From JAHEKO01 sp965212505 (GTDB lineage Bacteria; Acidobacteriota; Thermoanaerobaculia; Multivoradales; JAHEKO01), in the NCBI GenBank assembly GCA_965212505.1, contig OZ243123.1, positions 1,612,001 through 1,676,000 of the forward strand: a stretch of DNA of 64,000 bases, written 5' to 3'. Position numbers and translations under genes: made by a program. How positions within the stretch are numbered: position 1 is the first letter of the stretch; every line of letters begins with the position of its first letter. A model generated the notes under the pieces. The model was not told the DNA's origin. It was given only the letters and a program-made list of their open reading frames with translations, and searched no databases. This document shows, one piece after another, positions 52,514 through 61,122 of this stretch.

Positions 52514-53815
52514 CTAGGGATCGAGCTTCTGGAAGGCTGCGGCGAGAGCGTTGAAGCCGGTCGCCTTGTCGACCTGCTGCGACTTCTTGTAGGCCTCGTA
52601 GTCGGAACGACTGCCTTCGCTCTGGGAACCTTCGAGCGCCAGCGAGATGCGGCGCCGGCGGGGATCAACGCTCATCACCATGACGGTGATCTGCTTGCCC
52701 GGCGAATACATGCGGTTGATCTGCGCGTCGCGCGGCAGGTTCATGACCGAGGCCGGCAGAAGGCCGGTGAGTCCAGGCTCGAGCGCCACGAAGGCGCCAA
52801 ACTTGGCGGTTCGCTCCACGGTGCCCTGTACGACCGAGCCCTCGGGGAAGCGATCGCCGACGCCCTTCCAGGGATCCGGCTCGAGCGCCTTCATCGACAG
52901 CGAGATTCGCTTGCCGCCCTGTTCGACCTTGAGCACCTTGACCTTGACCCGCTGTCCAACACTCAGGACCTCGGACGGGTCTTCGACCCGGCGACGGCTG
53001 ATTTCCGACACGTGGACGAGACCCTGGGCGCCGCCGACGTCGACAAAAGCGCCGAAATTGGTGAGCGAGGCGACCTTGCCCTCGATCTCGGCTCCGGCCT
53101 CGACCTTCGCGCGCGCCTGGGCGCGCTTCTTCGACCGCTCGCCCTCCAGGAGTTTGCCGCGGGAGAGCACCACGCGGCGACCCGCATCTTCGATCCGGAG
53201 AACGGAGAAGTCGAACTCCATGTCCAGGTAGTCCTTGGGGGCCTTTACCTTGCCGAGCTCCATCTCTGAGTTCGGACAGAAGCCCGTGACGCCTTCGCAG
53301 ACGACATGGAAGCCACCCTTGTTCCAGCCGATGACCTTGCCGTTCACCATCTCGTTGGCGTCCATCTTTTCCTGGAGCGCCACGACGGCTGGTGAGAGAG
53401 ATGAGGTGGCCGCGCCGGCTACGGGAGCCCCTTTCGCGGGCTTGGGCGTCGGCTCTGGCGTCTTCTCCGCCTCAGCCTCTGGCGTCGCCGCAGCCTCTGC
53501 TTCCGGCGCTGCCTCCGCCTCAGCCTCTGCTACCGGCGCAGCCTCAGCCTCTGGCGTTGCCGCAGCCTCCGCTTCCGGCGTCGCCGCAGCCTCTGCCTCT
53601 GGCGTTACCGCAGCCTCCGGCTCGGCGGTCCCGGCAGCCGCTTCTTCAGTCGCCTCGTCCGAGGCGGCCTCTGCCGCGGGTGCGTCGTCCGTCGGAGCCG
53701 CTTCGACGACGGTCTCGACGTCTGCGCTGGTCTCGGTCTGGGGTTCTACAGCCGTCTCGGTCTGGGTGTCGTCGGACACTTCGACGGACGGATTCTCTGC
53801 TTGAGTCTCGCTCAT
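52514..53815 (-). CDS. S1 RNA-binding-domain protein (ribosomal protein S1-like)
   Basis: This encodes 433 residues. Residues 1 to about 135 are Ala/Glu/Pro/Thr-rich with repeated AATPEAE units. Three S1 domains follow: about 155-228 (VNGKVIGWNKGGFHVVCEGVTGFCPNSEM), 243-312 (IEGKVASLTNFGAFVDVGGAQGLVHVSEIS) and 327-402 (VQGTVERTAKFGAFVALEPGLTGLLPASVM). E. coli S1 has six S1 domains and no such N-terminus, so this may be an accessory S1 homologue or the short S1 of this lineage. It probably binds RNA or the ribosome. Confidence 0.85.
   Translation of the reverse strand: MSETQAENPSVEVSDDTQTETAVEPQTETSADVETVVEAAPTDDAPAAEAASDEATEEAAAGTAEPEAAVTPEAEAAATPEAEAAATPEAEAAPVAEAEAEAAPEAEAAATPEAEAEKTPEPTPKPAKGAPVAGAATSSLSPAVVALQEKMDANEMVNGKVIGWNKGGFHVVCEGVTGFCPNSEMELGKVKAPKDYLDMEFDFSVLRIEDAGRRVVLSRGKLLEGERSKKRAQARAKVEAGAEIEGKVASLTNFGAFVDVGGAQGLVHVSEISRRRVEDPSEVLSVGQRVKVKVLKVEQGGKRISLSMKALEPDPWKGVGDRFPEGSVVQGTVERTAKFGAFVALEPGLTGLLPASVMNLPRDAQINRMYSPGKQITVMVMSVDPRRRRISLALEGSQSEGSRSDYEAYKKSQQVDKATGFNALAAAFQKLDP
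53465..53625 (-). repeat. In-frame heptapeptide-type repeat in the S1-like gene
   Basis: Near-identical units encoding Ala-Ala-Thr-Pro-Glu-Ala-Glu recur several times (for example the CTCTGGCGTCGCCGCAGC-type unit on the plus strand). It is coding tandem repetition that could vary in copy number; spacing and coding frame rule out a CRISPR array. Confidence 0.65.
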
Positions 53816-53972
53816 GTTGGTGAAGCCTTGCCTGGGGAACTCTCGGCGTTTGGAACTACAAGTTTGGGAAGGAATCAGTTCTCGCGGCGGGGCGGGCAGT
53901 ATCGCATTTGTACGACCCGCACGTCAATCTCGGTCCGACGACCCGGCCAGATGCCGTGCGCGAGGGCGATCC

Positions 53973-54003
53973 TTGGAATCGGTGCCACCGAAGCGCGTAC
54001 AAT
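53973..54003 (+). promoter_or_regulatory. Possible housekeeping promoter
   Basis: TTGGAA and TACAAT boxes are separated by 19 nt, about 50 nt before the ATG at 54055. The boxes are good but the spacing is long. It lies in the 239-nt gap after the divergent S1-like gene start; the rest of that gap shows nothing clear. Confidence 0.3.
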
Positions 54004-54054
54004 GGGCGCCCACCGCAGCCCCTTGGAAGTGCAATCGGGAGCAGAGGAATGGAC

Positions 54055-54303
54055 ATGACAAACGTCGAACAGGTGATTATGGACCGCTTCTTCGAGAAAT
54101 GCCGCATGGCCGGCGGCCCACGGCCTGGATACGTGCTCCGTCGGCAGGCGGTGACTCGCCTGCAAGACGATCAGCCCGACCTCGATTTTGAGGCGGGGCT
54201 CACTGCCCTGACCGAGAAGGGACTGCTCCTCTCGAACGAGGCGGGCAACCTCTTGTACCTTTCCGAGGCGGGCTCGGAGGCGTTGGCCGCGCGCGGCGCC
54301 TGA
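54055..54303 (+). CDS. Small protein with winged-helix-like C-terminal half
   Basis: This encodes 82 residues from ATG 54055, chosen because AGAGGA lies 6 nt upstream; another ATG at 54049 sits on that site. The N-terminus is MTNVEQVIMDRFFEKCRM. The second half (FEAGLTALTEKGLLLSNEAGNLLYLSEAGSEAL) reads as a helix, turn and beta-wing typical of small winged-helix domains. A regulatory role is possible but unproven. It is followed after 14 nt by a TPR-like gene. Confidence 0.7.
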   Translation: MTNVEQVIMDRFFEKCRMAGGPRPGYVLRRQAVTRLQDDQPDLDFEAGLTALTEKGLLLSNEAGNLLYLSEAGSEALAARGA

Positions 54304-54317
54304 GGCGTCGAGAGACG

Positions 54318-55052
54318 ATGTCGCGACTCGGGCCGCTCGCCACGCTGCTCGCCTGCCTGTTGGCGAGTGGGGCCTGGGCAGAGCGCTTCCAGCCGGACGT
54401 CGCGGCTGGACGTATCGAGTCGCTCGACGCCGCGCGCGTCGAGATTCAGAAGCGACTCGCGGCGGGGGACGCCAACGAGAGTCAGGTTGCGGCCTGGCGC
54501 TACGACTGGGCCTACCTGAACTGGAGAATCGCCCAGTCACTTCGAGGCGTGGACGACAAGCGGCGCAAGTTGCTGTTGAAGCAGGCGGAGAAACAACTCG
54601 ATCTGCTGCTCGACATGCGGCCGGAGAGCGCTGAGGCCTGGGCCTTGCGGGGCAGCACGATCGGCGATCGCATCGACGGTGGCTTCAGTGCGGCGATGTT
54701 GGGGCGCAAGGCGAGCGCCAACCACAAGCAGGCGGCCGAGCTCGACGCGGACAACCCGCGAGTGGCGCTACTCCGCGGCATCGGGATGTTTTTCACCCCC
54801 AGGACGTTCGGCGGAGGCAGAGAGGCGGCGGAGGCCGAACTGAGACGTGCCAACGTGCTCTTCGAAAGCCAGGCCAGCACCACGTCCTGGCCCTCGTGGG
54901 GGCGCGAGGACGCTCTCGCCTGGCTCGGAGTGGTCGTTGCGGAGCGGGGGGAGGCTGAGGTCGCGCGCGAGCTCTACGATCGGGCCCTCGAGGTTCGCCC
55001 CGAGTACCTCTGGATTCGAGAGACGCTGATTCCCGGCTTGGACGCAGACTAG
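54318..55052 (+). CDS. Exported TPR-like protein
   Basis: This encodes 244 residues. The signal peptide (LATLLACLLASGAWA) leads to helical repeats: YDWAYLNWRIAQSLRGVDDKRRKLLLKQAEKQLDLLLDMRPESAEAWALRGS, and GGREAAEAELRRANVLF with a later EDALAWLGVVVAERGEAEVARELYDRALE. The conserved FFTPRTFGGG stretch is shared with other small periplasmic TPR proteins. Partner unknown. The 267-nt gap after it (55053-55319) lies between convergent genes and shows no clear gene or terminator. Confidence 0.78.
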   Translation: MSRLGPLATLLACLLASGAWAERFQPDVAAGRIESLDAARVEIQKRLAAGDANESQVAAWRYDWAYLNWRIAQSLRGVDDKRRKLLLKQAEKQLDLLLDMRPESAEAWALRGSTIGDRIDGGFSAAMLGRKASANHKQAAELDADNPRVALLRGIGMFFTPRTFGGGREAAEAELRRANVLFESQASTTSWPSWGREDALAWLGVVVAERGEAEVARELYDRALEVRPEYLWIRETLIPGLDAD

Positions 55053-55319
55053 CTGCCGACCTCGAAGTTGTCGTTCCCTCGTCTCTCTGGGAGCGGTTCT
55101 TCCAGACGGCAAGCTGGCGATCCCATGACGACCAGGCCGAGCCAACGACGCGCCGGCGGAGGCGCCCGGCGTTCAGGCAAGGCGGAGCCGACCTCTCGCC
55201 AGAATCTGTCCGGTCGACGTTTTCGACGATGGTCGGACCCGCCGAGGGTTGCGGCGCGGCAGGAGAATCTGCGCTCGCTGCGAAGGCGAAGCCCTCTCCA
55301 GCGAGTCAGCCGCCAGCTG

Positions 55320-56747
55320 CTAGCGTTTGAGGAAGGCTCGGAACGCACCGCCGAAGCGGGCGTAATAGACGCCGAAGACCAGCCCGAGCGCCACCAGCGA
55401 GATCCCGAAGCGTAGCCAGAGATGGTCGCCGCCGATCCACCACGCGGCGGCGAAGGGCGCGACCGGCACCGCGTAGAGCACCACGAGGTCGCGCAGGAGC
55501 TGGCGGAAGGGCGCAGGAGCGACCCGATAGATCGACCAGGCCATGACCACGGCACCAATCGGTAGGTAGTTGGCCCAGGCCATCCCGACCGGCCCCCACT
55601 TTGCGGTGAACAGCAGACCGAAGCCGACAAAGGAGGCGAGCGTCAGCGAGACCGACAAGATCCAGTTCCAGTCTTTGTGGAAGACCTTGAGCATCTCGCC
55701 GCCCAGCCGGCTGAACGGATCCATGAGCGGTGCAAGGGCGAGCACCCGGAGGTAGATTGGCGCGTAGACCCAGTTCTTGCCGCCCAAGATGAGGATGGAC
55801 GTCTCCGGATTGACCAGCAGGAACGCCGCCACCGGAGCCTCGATCGCCAGAATGAGCAGGGTCGCCAACCGGTATGCCTCAGCTTGCTTCTTGGGCTCGT
55901 CCTTGAAAGCGACCAGCGCCGGAAAGAGCGTCCGCGTGATGGCCGGTACCAGTGTGACCGTGACCAGGAGTGCCACGGTGTACGCAAAGGAGTAGTGCCC
56001 GATCACGTCGGCGTCGAACCGGACTCCGAGAATCAGGTTGTCGGCTCGCTGAACGAAGATCGCGAGGAACCAGATGGTGCCGAGCGGCAGGCTGTGCCGA
56101 AGGAGTTGGAGGGTCGTGCCTCGCTCCCACGTGAGTGGGATCGACCCCCAGGCGCGAATCCAAAGGTAGGCGGCGTAGACCGCGGTCGAGGCCACCAACC
56201 CGAGCACCAGGCTCCAAACTCCCCAGCCCAGGTAGGCGAGGCCGAGTGTGGTCGCCGAGTAGACGACGTTGCGCGCGATCTCCGGTGCCACCGTGCGGCC
56301 GACCTGGAGCTCGGCGTCGAAATAGACGCGCGGAACCGACGCCAGACCTTCGAGCAGCAAGAAGATACTCAGGACGGCCACCACCGGAACCACGTCGGGA
56401 TGCGGCTCGATCATGCCGCGCGCCACGAGTCGGGCGCCGAACAGAGTTCCGAGGGCGAGGAGAACTCCCCAGGTCAGCTGCAGGAAGAGCAGGTTGCCGT
56501 AGGGCCGGCTCGGTACCCGGATGATGTGGTAGACGAGCCCGAGGTCGCGCACCGCGCCGAGGACGAGGAAGACCGAGAGCGCCCACTCGTAGAGACCGAA
56601 GTCGCCGGGCAGGACCAGTCGCCGGAGGGCGAGTGTGATCAGGAAGGTGACGCCGACGCGCCAGATCTGCGAGAAGGTCGCGGCGCCTGTCGAGCGTGCG
56701 AACTTCGACGTGGTGTCGGAAGCGGCTGCGGAACTGTTCTCGGACAT
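55320..56747 (-). CDS. Wzx-like polysaccharide flippase
   Basis: This encodes 475 residues with about 12-14 transmembrane helices (FLITLALRRLVLPGDFGLYEWALSVFLVLGA near the start, SISLVAL-type helices at the end). The early GDFGLYEWA motif is typical of the MOP/Polysacc_synt family that flips lipid-linked sugars. ATG 56747 gives a short cytoplasmic tail with Ser/Ala residues. No glycosyltransferase or Wzy gene is adjacent, so the glycan cannot be named. It is divergent from the DUF6503-like gene. Confidence 0.85.
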   Translation of the reverse strand: MSENSSAAASDTTSKFARSTGAATFSQIWRVGVTFLITLALRRLVLPGDFGLYEWALSVFLVLGAVRDLGLVYHIIRVPSRPYGNLLFLQLTWGVLLALGTLFGARLVARGMIEPHPDVVPVVAVLSIFLLLEGLASVPRVYFDAELQVGRTVAPEIARNVVYSATTLGLAYLGWGVWSLVLGLVASTAVYAAYLWIRAWGSIPLTWERGTTLQLLRHSLPLGTIWFLAIFVQRADNLILGVRFDADVIGHYSFAYTVALLVTVTLVPAITRTLFPALVAFKDEPKKQAEAYRLATLLILAIEAPVAAFLLVNPETSILILGGKNWVYAPIYLRVLALAPLMDPFSRLGGEMLKVFHKDWNWILSVSLTLASFVGFGLLFTAKWGPVGMAWANYLPIGAVVMAWSIYRVAPAPFRQLLRDLVVLYAVPVAPFAAAWWIGGDHLWLRFGISLVALGLVFGVYYARFGGAFRAFLKR

Positions 56748-56796
56748 GCGCGGGTGGGGAACCGAGGATAGCCGGTTCTCCGTACATAATCGACAG

Positions 56797-57549
56797 ATGA
56801 GCCTCGCCCGCAGACCTCTGTCGTTCCTTCTCGCCGCTCTCCTTCTGACCGCGGCCACAGCTGCTGCGCAGTCGGTCGAGCGACTCGAGATTGTCGATCG
56901 CTCGATCGCTTACCACGGTGGCGACGCCCTCGAGAACAGCGAGATCCGACTCGACCTGTGCTCGAAGTCCGGCTGTTCCCAACTCAAAGCGCGCGTCCAG
57001 GGCGGACTCTTCGATCTGGAGGCGGCCGCCACCGTACGAGAGAGCGAGCGCTGGATTCGGATCACGAACGACACCGCGGAGTGGACCGAAAACGGGGAGC
57101 GGCAGCCGATCGAGGACGAGCAGGCGCTGCGCGACTGGGTGATGGCGCGCATCTACTTCGTCTTTCTGCCGTACCGGCTGAACGATCCGAACGTCTACAA
57201 GGAAGACCTCGGGCTGGAGGATTGGGACGGTCGGCCGCTCCGGAAGGTCAAGGTGACCTTCGGTCGAGGCAGCAGCACCCACTCGCAGGACGAATACATG
57301 TACTGGTTCGACCCCGAGACCGCCCGGCTCGAGCAGTTCGCCTACACCTATGAGATCAATGGAGGCGGGCTACGGTTCCGGAAGACCACTTCCCATAGGA
57401 GCATCGGCGAGATCCGGTTCTTCGATCAGGAGAACTACGGAGAGGAGGGGCCCGACCTGTCCGTCGATCTGGTGACGCCCGAGTACGTCGACGGCCTGCG
57501 GCACGTCTCGACCATCCGCCTCGACCGGATCCAAGTCGGTCGTCTCTAG
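56797..57549 (+). CDS. Exported protein, DUF6503/lipoprotein-sorting-like fold
   Basis: This encodes 250 residues. The signal peptide (SFLLAALLLTAATAAA) is followed by ERLEIVDRSIAYHGGDALENSEIRLDLCSKSGC, where YHGG is the hallmark of these LolA-like proteins. Strands continue through EYMYWFDPETARLEQFAYTY and IRFFDQENYGEEGPDLSVDLV. The two Cys residues (CSKSGC) may form a disulfide. The role is unknown. The stop overlaps that of the HD-domain gene in CTAG. CATAAT at 56785-56790 could be a -10. Confidence 0.72.
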   Translation: MSLARRPLSFLLAALLLTAATAAAQSVERLEIVDRSIAYHGGDALENSEIRLDLCSKSGCSQLKARVQGGLFDLEAAATVRESERWIRITNDTAEWTENGERQPIEDEQALRDWVMARIYFVFLPYRLNDPNVYKEDLGLEDWDGRPLRKVKVTFGRGSSTHSQDEYMYWFDPETARLEQFAYTYEINGGGLRFRKTTSHRSIGEIRFFDQENYGEEGPDLSVDLVTPEYVDGLRHVSTIRLDRIQVGRL

Positions 57550-58142
57550 CTGGCGGCCAGGCTGCCGTCGAGGCCGAGCGACTCCGAAGCGCCCTGCATG
57601 GCGGCGAGCACGTTCTCCGCGTGTTGCCACAGCTCGAGCTGCCCGTTGAAGCAGGCCTTGCTGAACTCTTCGGTGGCTGCCGCCACCTCGTCGCGATCGA
57701 CGCCGGCGGCGAAGATGCGCGACTTCCAGCGCTTCTTGACCGATTTGAGCTTCATCTGCCGGATGTCCTTGTCTGGCCGCACCAGCGTGCCGGCGATCAG
57801 GAGCCCGGTGATCTCGTCAGAGGCCATCAGGGCAAAGTCGATCGGACGCTCACGCTCGACCCCGGTGCCCGCCGTGTTGTGCGAGAGGATCGCCTGAACC
57901 ACCGTCTCCGGGCAGCCGCGCTCGCGCAGGAGTGCCGCGCCCTCGGCTGGGTGCGCCTCGAGCGTCGGATGGATCTCCCAGTCGTAGTCGTGAAGGAGCC
58001 CGGCGAGACCCCAGAGTTCGACGTCTTCGCCGAGCTTTTCGGCGTAGAAGCGCATGGTGGCTTCTACAGCCCACATGTGGCGCCGGAGGCCTTCGGCCTG
58101 GACGTGCTCGTGCATCAGGTCGCGCGCTGCGTCTCGATCCAT
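57546..58142 (-). CDS. HD-domain phosphohydrolase
   Basis: This encodes 198 residues. HD metal motifs are visible: HMWAVEATMRFYA, the core LAGLLHDYDWEIHPTLEAHPAEG, and a later Asp in FALMASDEITGLL. Related HDIG proteins act on nucleotides or small phosphorylated compounds; the substrate is unknown. A Lys-rich stretch (KLKSVKKRWKSRIF) and a helical tail complete it. It lies 13 nt downstream of the thioesterase gene on the same strand. Confidence 0.88.
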   Translation of the reverse strand: MDRDAARDLMHEHVQAEGLRRHMWAVEATMRFYAEKLGEDVELWGLAGLLHDYDWEIHPTLEAHPAEGAALLRERGCPETVVQAILSHNTAGTGVERERPIDFALMASDEITGLLIAGTLVRPDKDIRQMKLKSVKKRWKSRIFAAGVDRDEVAAATEEFSKACFNGQLELWQHAENVLAAMQGASESLGLDGSLAAS

Positions 58143-58155
58143 CTCGTCTCTCTCC

Positions 58156-58497
58156 CTAGCCCATCATGGCGAAGGTCACGGTCGCCTTCGCGACCAGCTT
58201 GTCGTTTTGGAACACCTCGCCCTCGGCGACGGTCAACGTGCGCCCACGCTTGACGATCGTGCCGCGAGCCGTCAGCTGGCCCGGCACGGCCCGTCTTAGG
58301 AGGTTCATCGAAACCGTCGTCGGCACCACGGCTGCCGCCACCGCGGACGCCGCGGAGACCTCGGCCATCGTCGTCAGGACCGCGAAGTGGATCAGCCCCG
58401 GTGCCACCTGGTGCTCGGGGCGGGTCTCGAGCTCGATCTCTCCAGGCTGCTCACCCGGGCGCATGCCCAACCAGTCGTTGAAGTTCTCTCTCTCCAC
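58156..58497 (-). CDS. Hot-dog fold thioesterase (PaaI/YbgC-like)
   Basis: About 113 residues from a GTG at 58497; a longer start at 58554 would run into the opposite gene. The hot-dog features are GLIHFAVLTTMAEVSAASAVAAAVV (central helix) and the strands MNLLRRAVPGQLTARGTIVKRGRTLTVAEGEVF and KLVAKATVTFAM. Such proteins usually cleave acyl-CoA. It shares a transcript with the HD gene and is divergent from peptidase E. Confidence 0.8.
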   Translation of the reverse strand: MERENFNDWLGMRPGEQPGEIELETRPEHQVAPGLIHFAVLTTMAEVSAASAVAAAVVPTTVSMNLLRRAVPGQLTARGTIVKRGRTLTVAEGEVFQNDKLVAKATVTFAMMG

Positions 58498-58516
58498 TGA
58501 AGTATCGTAGCGGACT

Positions 58517-59215
58517 ATGGCGCCCAGACTGCTCTTGATCAGCAACTCGACCATGCACGGCGAGGGCTATCTCGATCACTGCATGCCCGAGATTCAAAAC
58601 TTGCTCGGCGAACGGAGGCGAGTGGCGTTTGTCCCCTTCGCCCTCTTCGATCGAGAGAGCTACGCCGCCAAGGCGGGGCAGCGATTCGAGCAGGAGGGCT
58701 ACGAGGTGCGGGCGGTCGTCGCCGACGACGGCGGTCGCGAGACCCTCGAGTGGGCCGAGGCTGTCTTTGTCGGCGGCGGCAACACCTTCCGGCTACTCAA
58801 GACCCTCCAGGACACGGGGCTCCTCGAGGTCATTCGGCGACGCGTCGGCGAGGGGATGGTTTACATGGGTGCCAGCGCCGGCTCGAACGTCGCGGGCCTG
58901 ACCATTCGAACGACCAACGACATGCCGATCGTTCAGCCCGACTCGTTCGAGGCGCTCGGACTCGTGCCGTTCCAGATCAACCCCCACTACATCGACGCCG
59001 ACCCCGGTTCGAAACATATGGGCGAAACGCGGGAGCAGCGCCTGTTGGAGTTTCTCGAAGAGAACGAGACGCCGGTGGTGGCGATTCGGGAAGGGACTTG
59101 GATTCGTGGCGATGCGGGAGAGCTCCGGCTTGGTGGTGGTACGGCGCGCATCTTTCGATCTGGTGACGAGGTCGAAGAGATCGACCCCGGAGCCAGGCTC
59201 TCGGACGTACGGTAG
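58517..59215 (+). CDS. pepE: Peptidase E (alpha-aspartyl dipeptidase)
   Basis: This encodes 232 residues, the normal PepE length. Catalytic Ser is in YMGASAGSNVAGLTI, with VFVGGGNTFRLLKTL and NPHYIDADPGSKHMGETREQRL as further signatures (the His is likely the triad partner). It is a cytoplasmic serine dipeptidase that cleaves Asp-X dipeptides. It is divergent from the thioesterase gene (19 nt between starts). The membrane protein that follows is 14 nt away on the same strand. Confidence 0.94.
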   Translation: MAPRLLLISNSTMHGEGYLDHCMPEIQNLLGERRRVAFVPFALFDRESYAAKAGQRFEQEGYEVRAVVADDGGRETLEWAEAVFVGGGNTFRLLKTLQDTGLLEVIRRRVGEGMVYMGASAGSNVAGLTIRTTNDMPIVQPDSFEALGLVPFQINPHYIDADPGSKHMGETREQRLLEFLEENETPVVAIREGTWIRGDAGELRLGGGTARIFRSGDEVEEIDPGARLSDVR

Positions 59216-59229
59216 CGAGCCGGCTGGGA

Positions 59230-59895
59230 ATGGGCCCCTTCTTCGTACCGATCTATCGGTGGTGGTGGAGCGGGCAGATGCCCGCGTTTCGGCAGGCGGC
59301 CATTCGCCCTCGTGGCGTGCGACTGGGTGTCTTGCTACTCGCCGCTCTTCTTGCCTTGGGTCTGTGGGTCGCGACCGGGCACTGGCGGTCCGCCCCGCGT
59401 TTGCTCATGTCGGGGGGAGGCCTGCGAGGTGAACTCTCGGTCCTACTCGTCTTCTACGGGCTCTTCTGGAGTGCGCTGCTTGGCTCGGTCAAGCGTTTCA
59501 AGGTATTCGACACGGCCCGACTCTTCGATCTCGCGGCCACGCGCCGCGAAGAGACGTTGGCCCGTCTGCTTGTCGGCGTGCTTGTGCTCAACGTGGCACC
59601 GATCCTCTGGCTTCTGCTTCTAATCCAGATCTGCTTCCAACCGGGTACCGTCCGCCACCCGGTGGTCTCGGGCGCTGTCGCGGCACTGTCGGTACTCGGG
59701 TTCAACCGGATCTGCGGCGCGCTGCTCTGTTCGCGAGAGACCTGGCGTGCCTTCTACGGTTCGAGCGAAGATGGGAGCGAACCCGAAGACGAAACGCTTC
59801 GCGGTGACGCGAGCCACCACTTTGTCGCGCACCTGATCGGGGCACTTCTCTATCTCGTGGGCCTAGGTGGTGTGGCCTTCTGGCTTGCTCTCTAG
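59230..59895 (+). CDS. Multi-pass membrane protein, unknown function
   Basis: This encodes 221 residues with four to five helices (LGVLLLAALLALGLWVA, LSVLLVFYGLFWSALLG, LLVGVLVLNVAPILWLLLLI, HLIGALLYLVGLGGVAFWLAL). Loops are Arg-rich, and an acidic loop (SSEDGSEPEDETLRGD) lies before the last helix. No family recognised. It is probably cotranscribed with peptidase E. A short CCGAG-CGTG-CTCGG hairpin (59956-59969) sits in the 113-nt gap after it and may help end transcription. Confidence 0.65.
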   Translation: MGPFFVPIYRWWWSGQMPAFRQAAIRPRGVRLGVLLLAALLALGLWVATGHWRSAPRLLMSGGGLRGELSVLLVFYGLFWSALLGSVKRFKVFDTARLFDLAATRREETLARLLVGVLVLNVAPILWLLLLIQICFQPGTVRHPVVSGAVAALSVLGFNRICGALLCSRETWRAFYGSSEDGSEPEDETLRGDASHHFVAHLIGALLYLVGLGGVAFWLAL

Positions 59896-60008
59896 CCTGC
59901 CCACTTGCACCCAAACCCTCGAAAATCACTCAGAGCGCTGCGACCCCTGCCTCGCCCGAGCGTGCTCGGTTAGATTCGGGGAGCAACATGCCGCTCGGGA
60001 GAGGGTCT

Positions 60009-60836
<828 letters not shown>

Positions 60837-60867
60837 GGCGATCCGTTTCGATCGGCGCTCGACTCGA

Positions 60868-61101
60868 CTATTCCGAGGCGGCGACGCGCGCGACTCTGGC
60901 GATCCGCTCTCGCAGTTCGTTCAACTCACGCTCTTGGGCCGTCTGTCGGCGAAACATCATCGTCAGACCGACTCCCAAGCCGAGTGCGCCGACGTATTTG
61001 ACGACGATGTCGAAGTTGCCGCCCACGTTCGCCGACAGGACCATCAGAAGAGGGCCGAAGGTGATCAGTACCGGGGCGAGCCTGGCGGTCCACTTGGTCA
61101 T
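60868..61101 (-). CDS. Small two-helix membrane protein
   Basis: This encodes 77 residues. Two hydrophobic segments (APVLITFGPLLMVLSAN and YVGALGLGVGLTMMF) are followed by a charged coiled tail (QTAQERELNELRERIARVARVA). Gene order suggests a transcript HAD-IG / this gene / SDR on the minus strand. No family recognised. Confidence 0.65.
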   Translation of the reverse strand: MTKWTARLAPVLITFGPLLMVLSANVGGNFDIVVKYVGALGLGVGLTMMFRRQTAQERELNELRERIARVARVAASE

Positions 61102-61122
61102 GTCGATTGCCTCCGCAGGCGC

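Noticed and set aside
53465..53625. A repeat cluster that could suggest a CRISPR array.
   Set aside because: Units are short, contiguous and in frame with the S1-like gene; no spacers of regular length and no cas genes.
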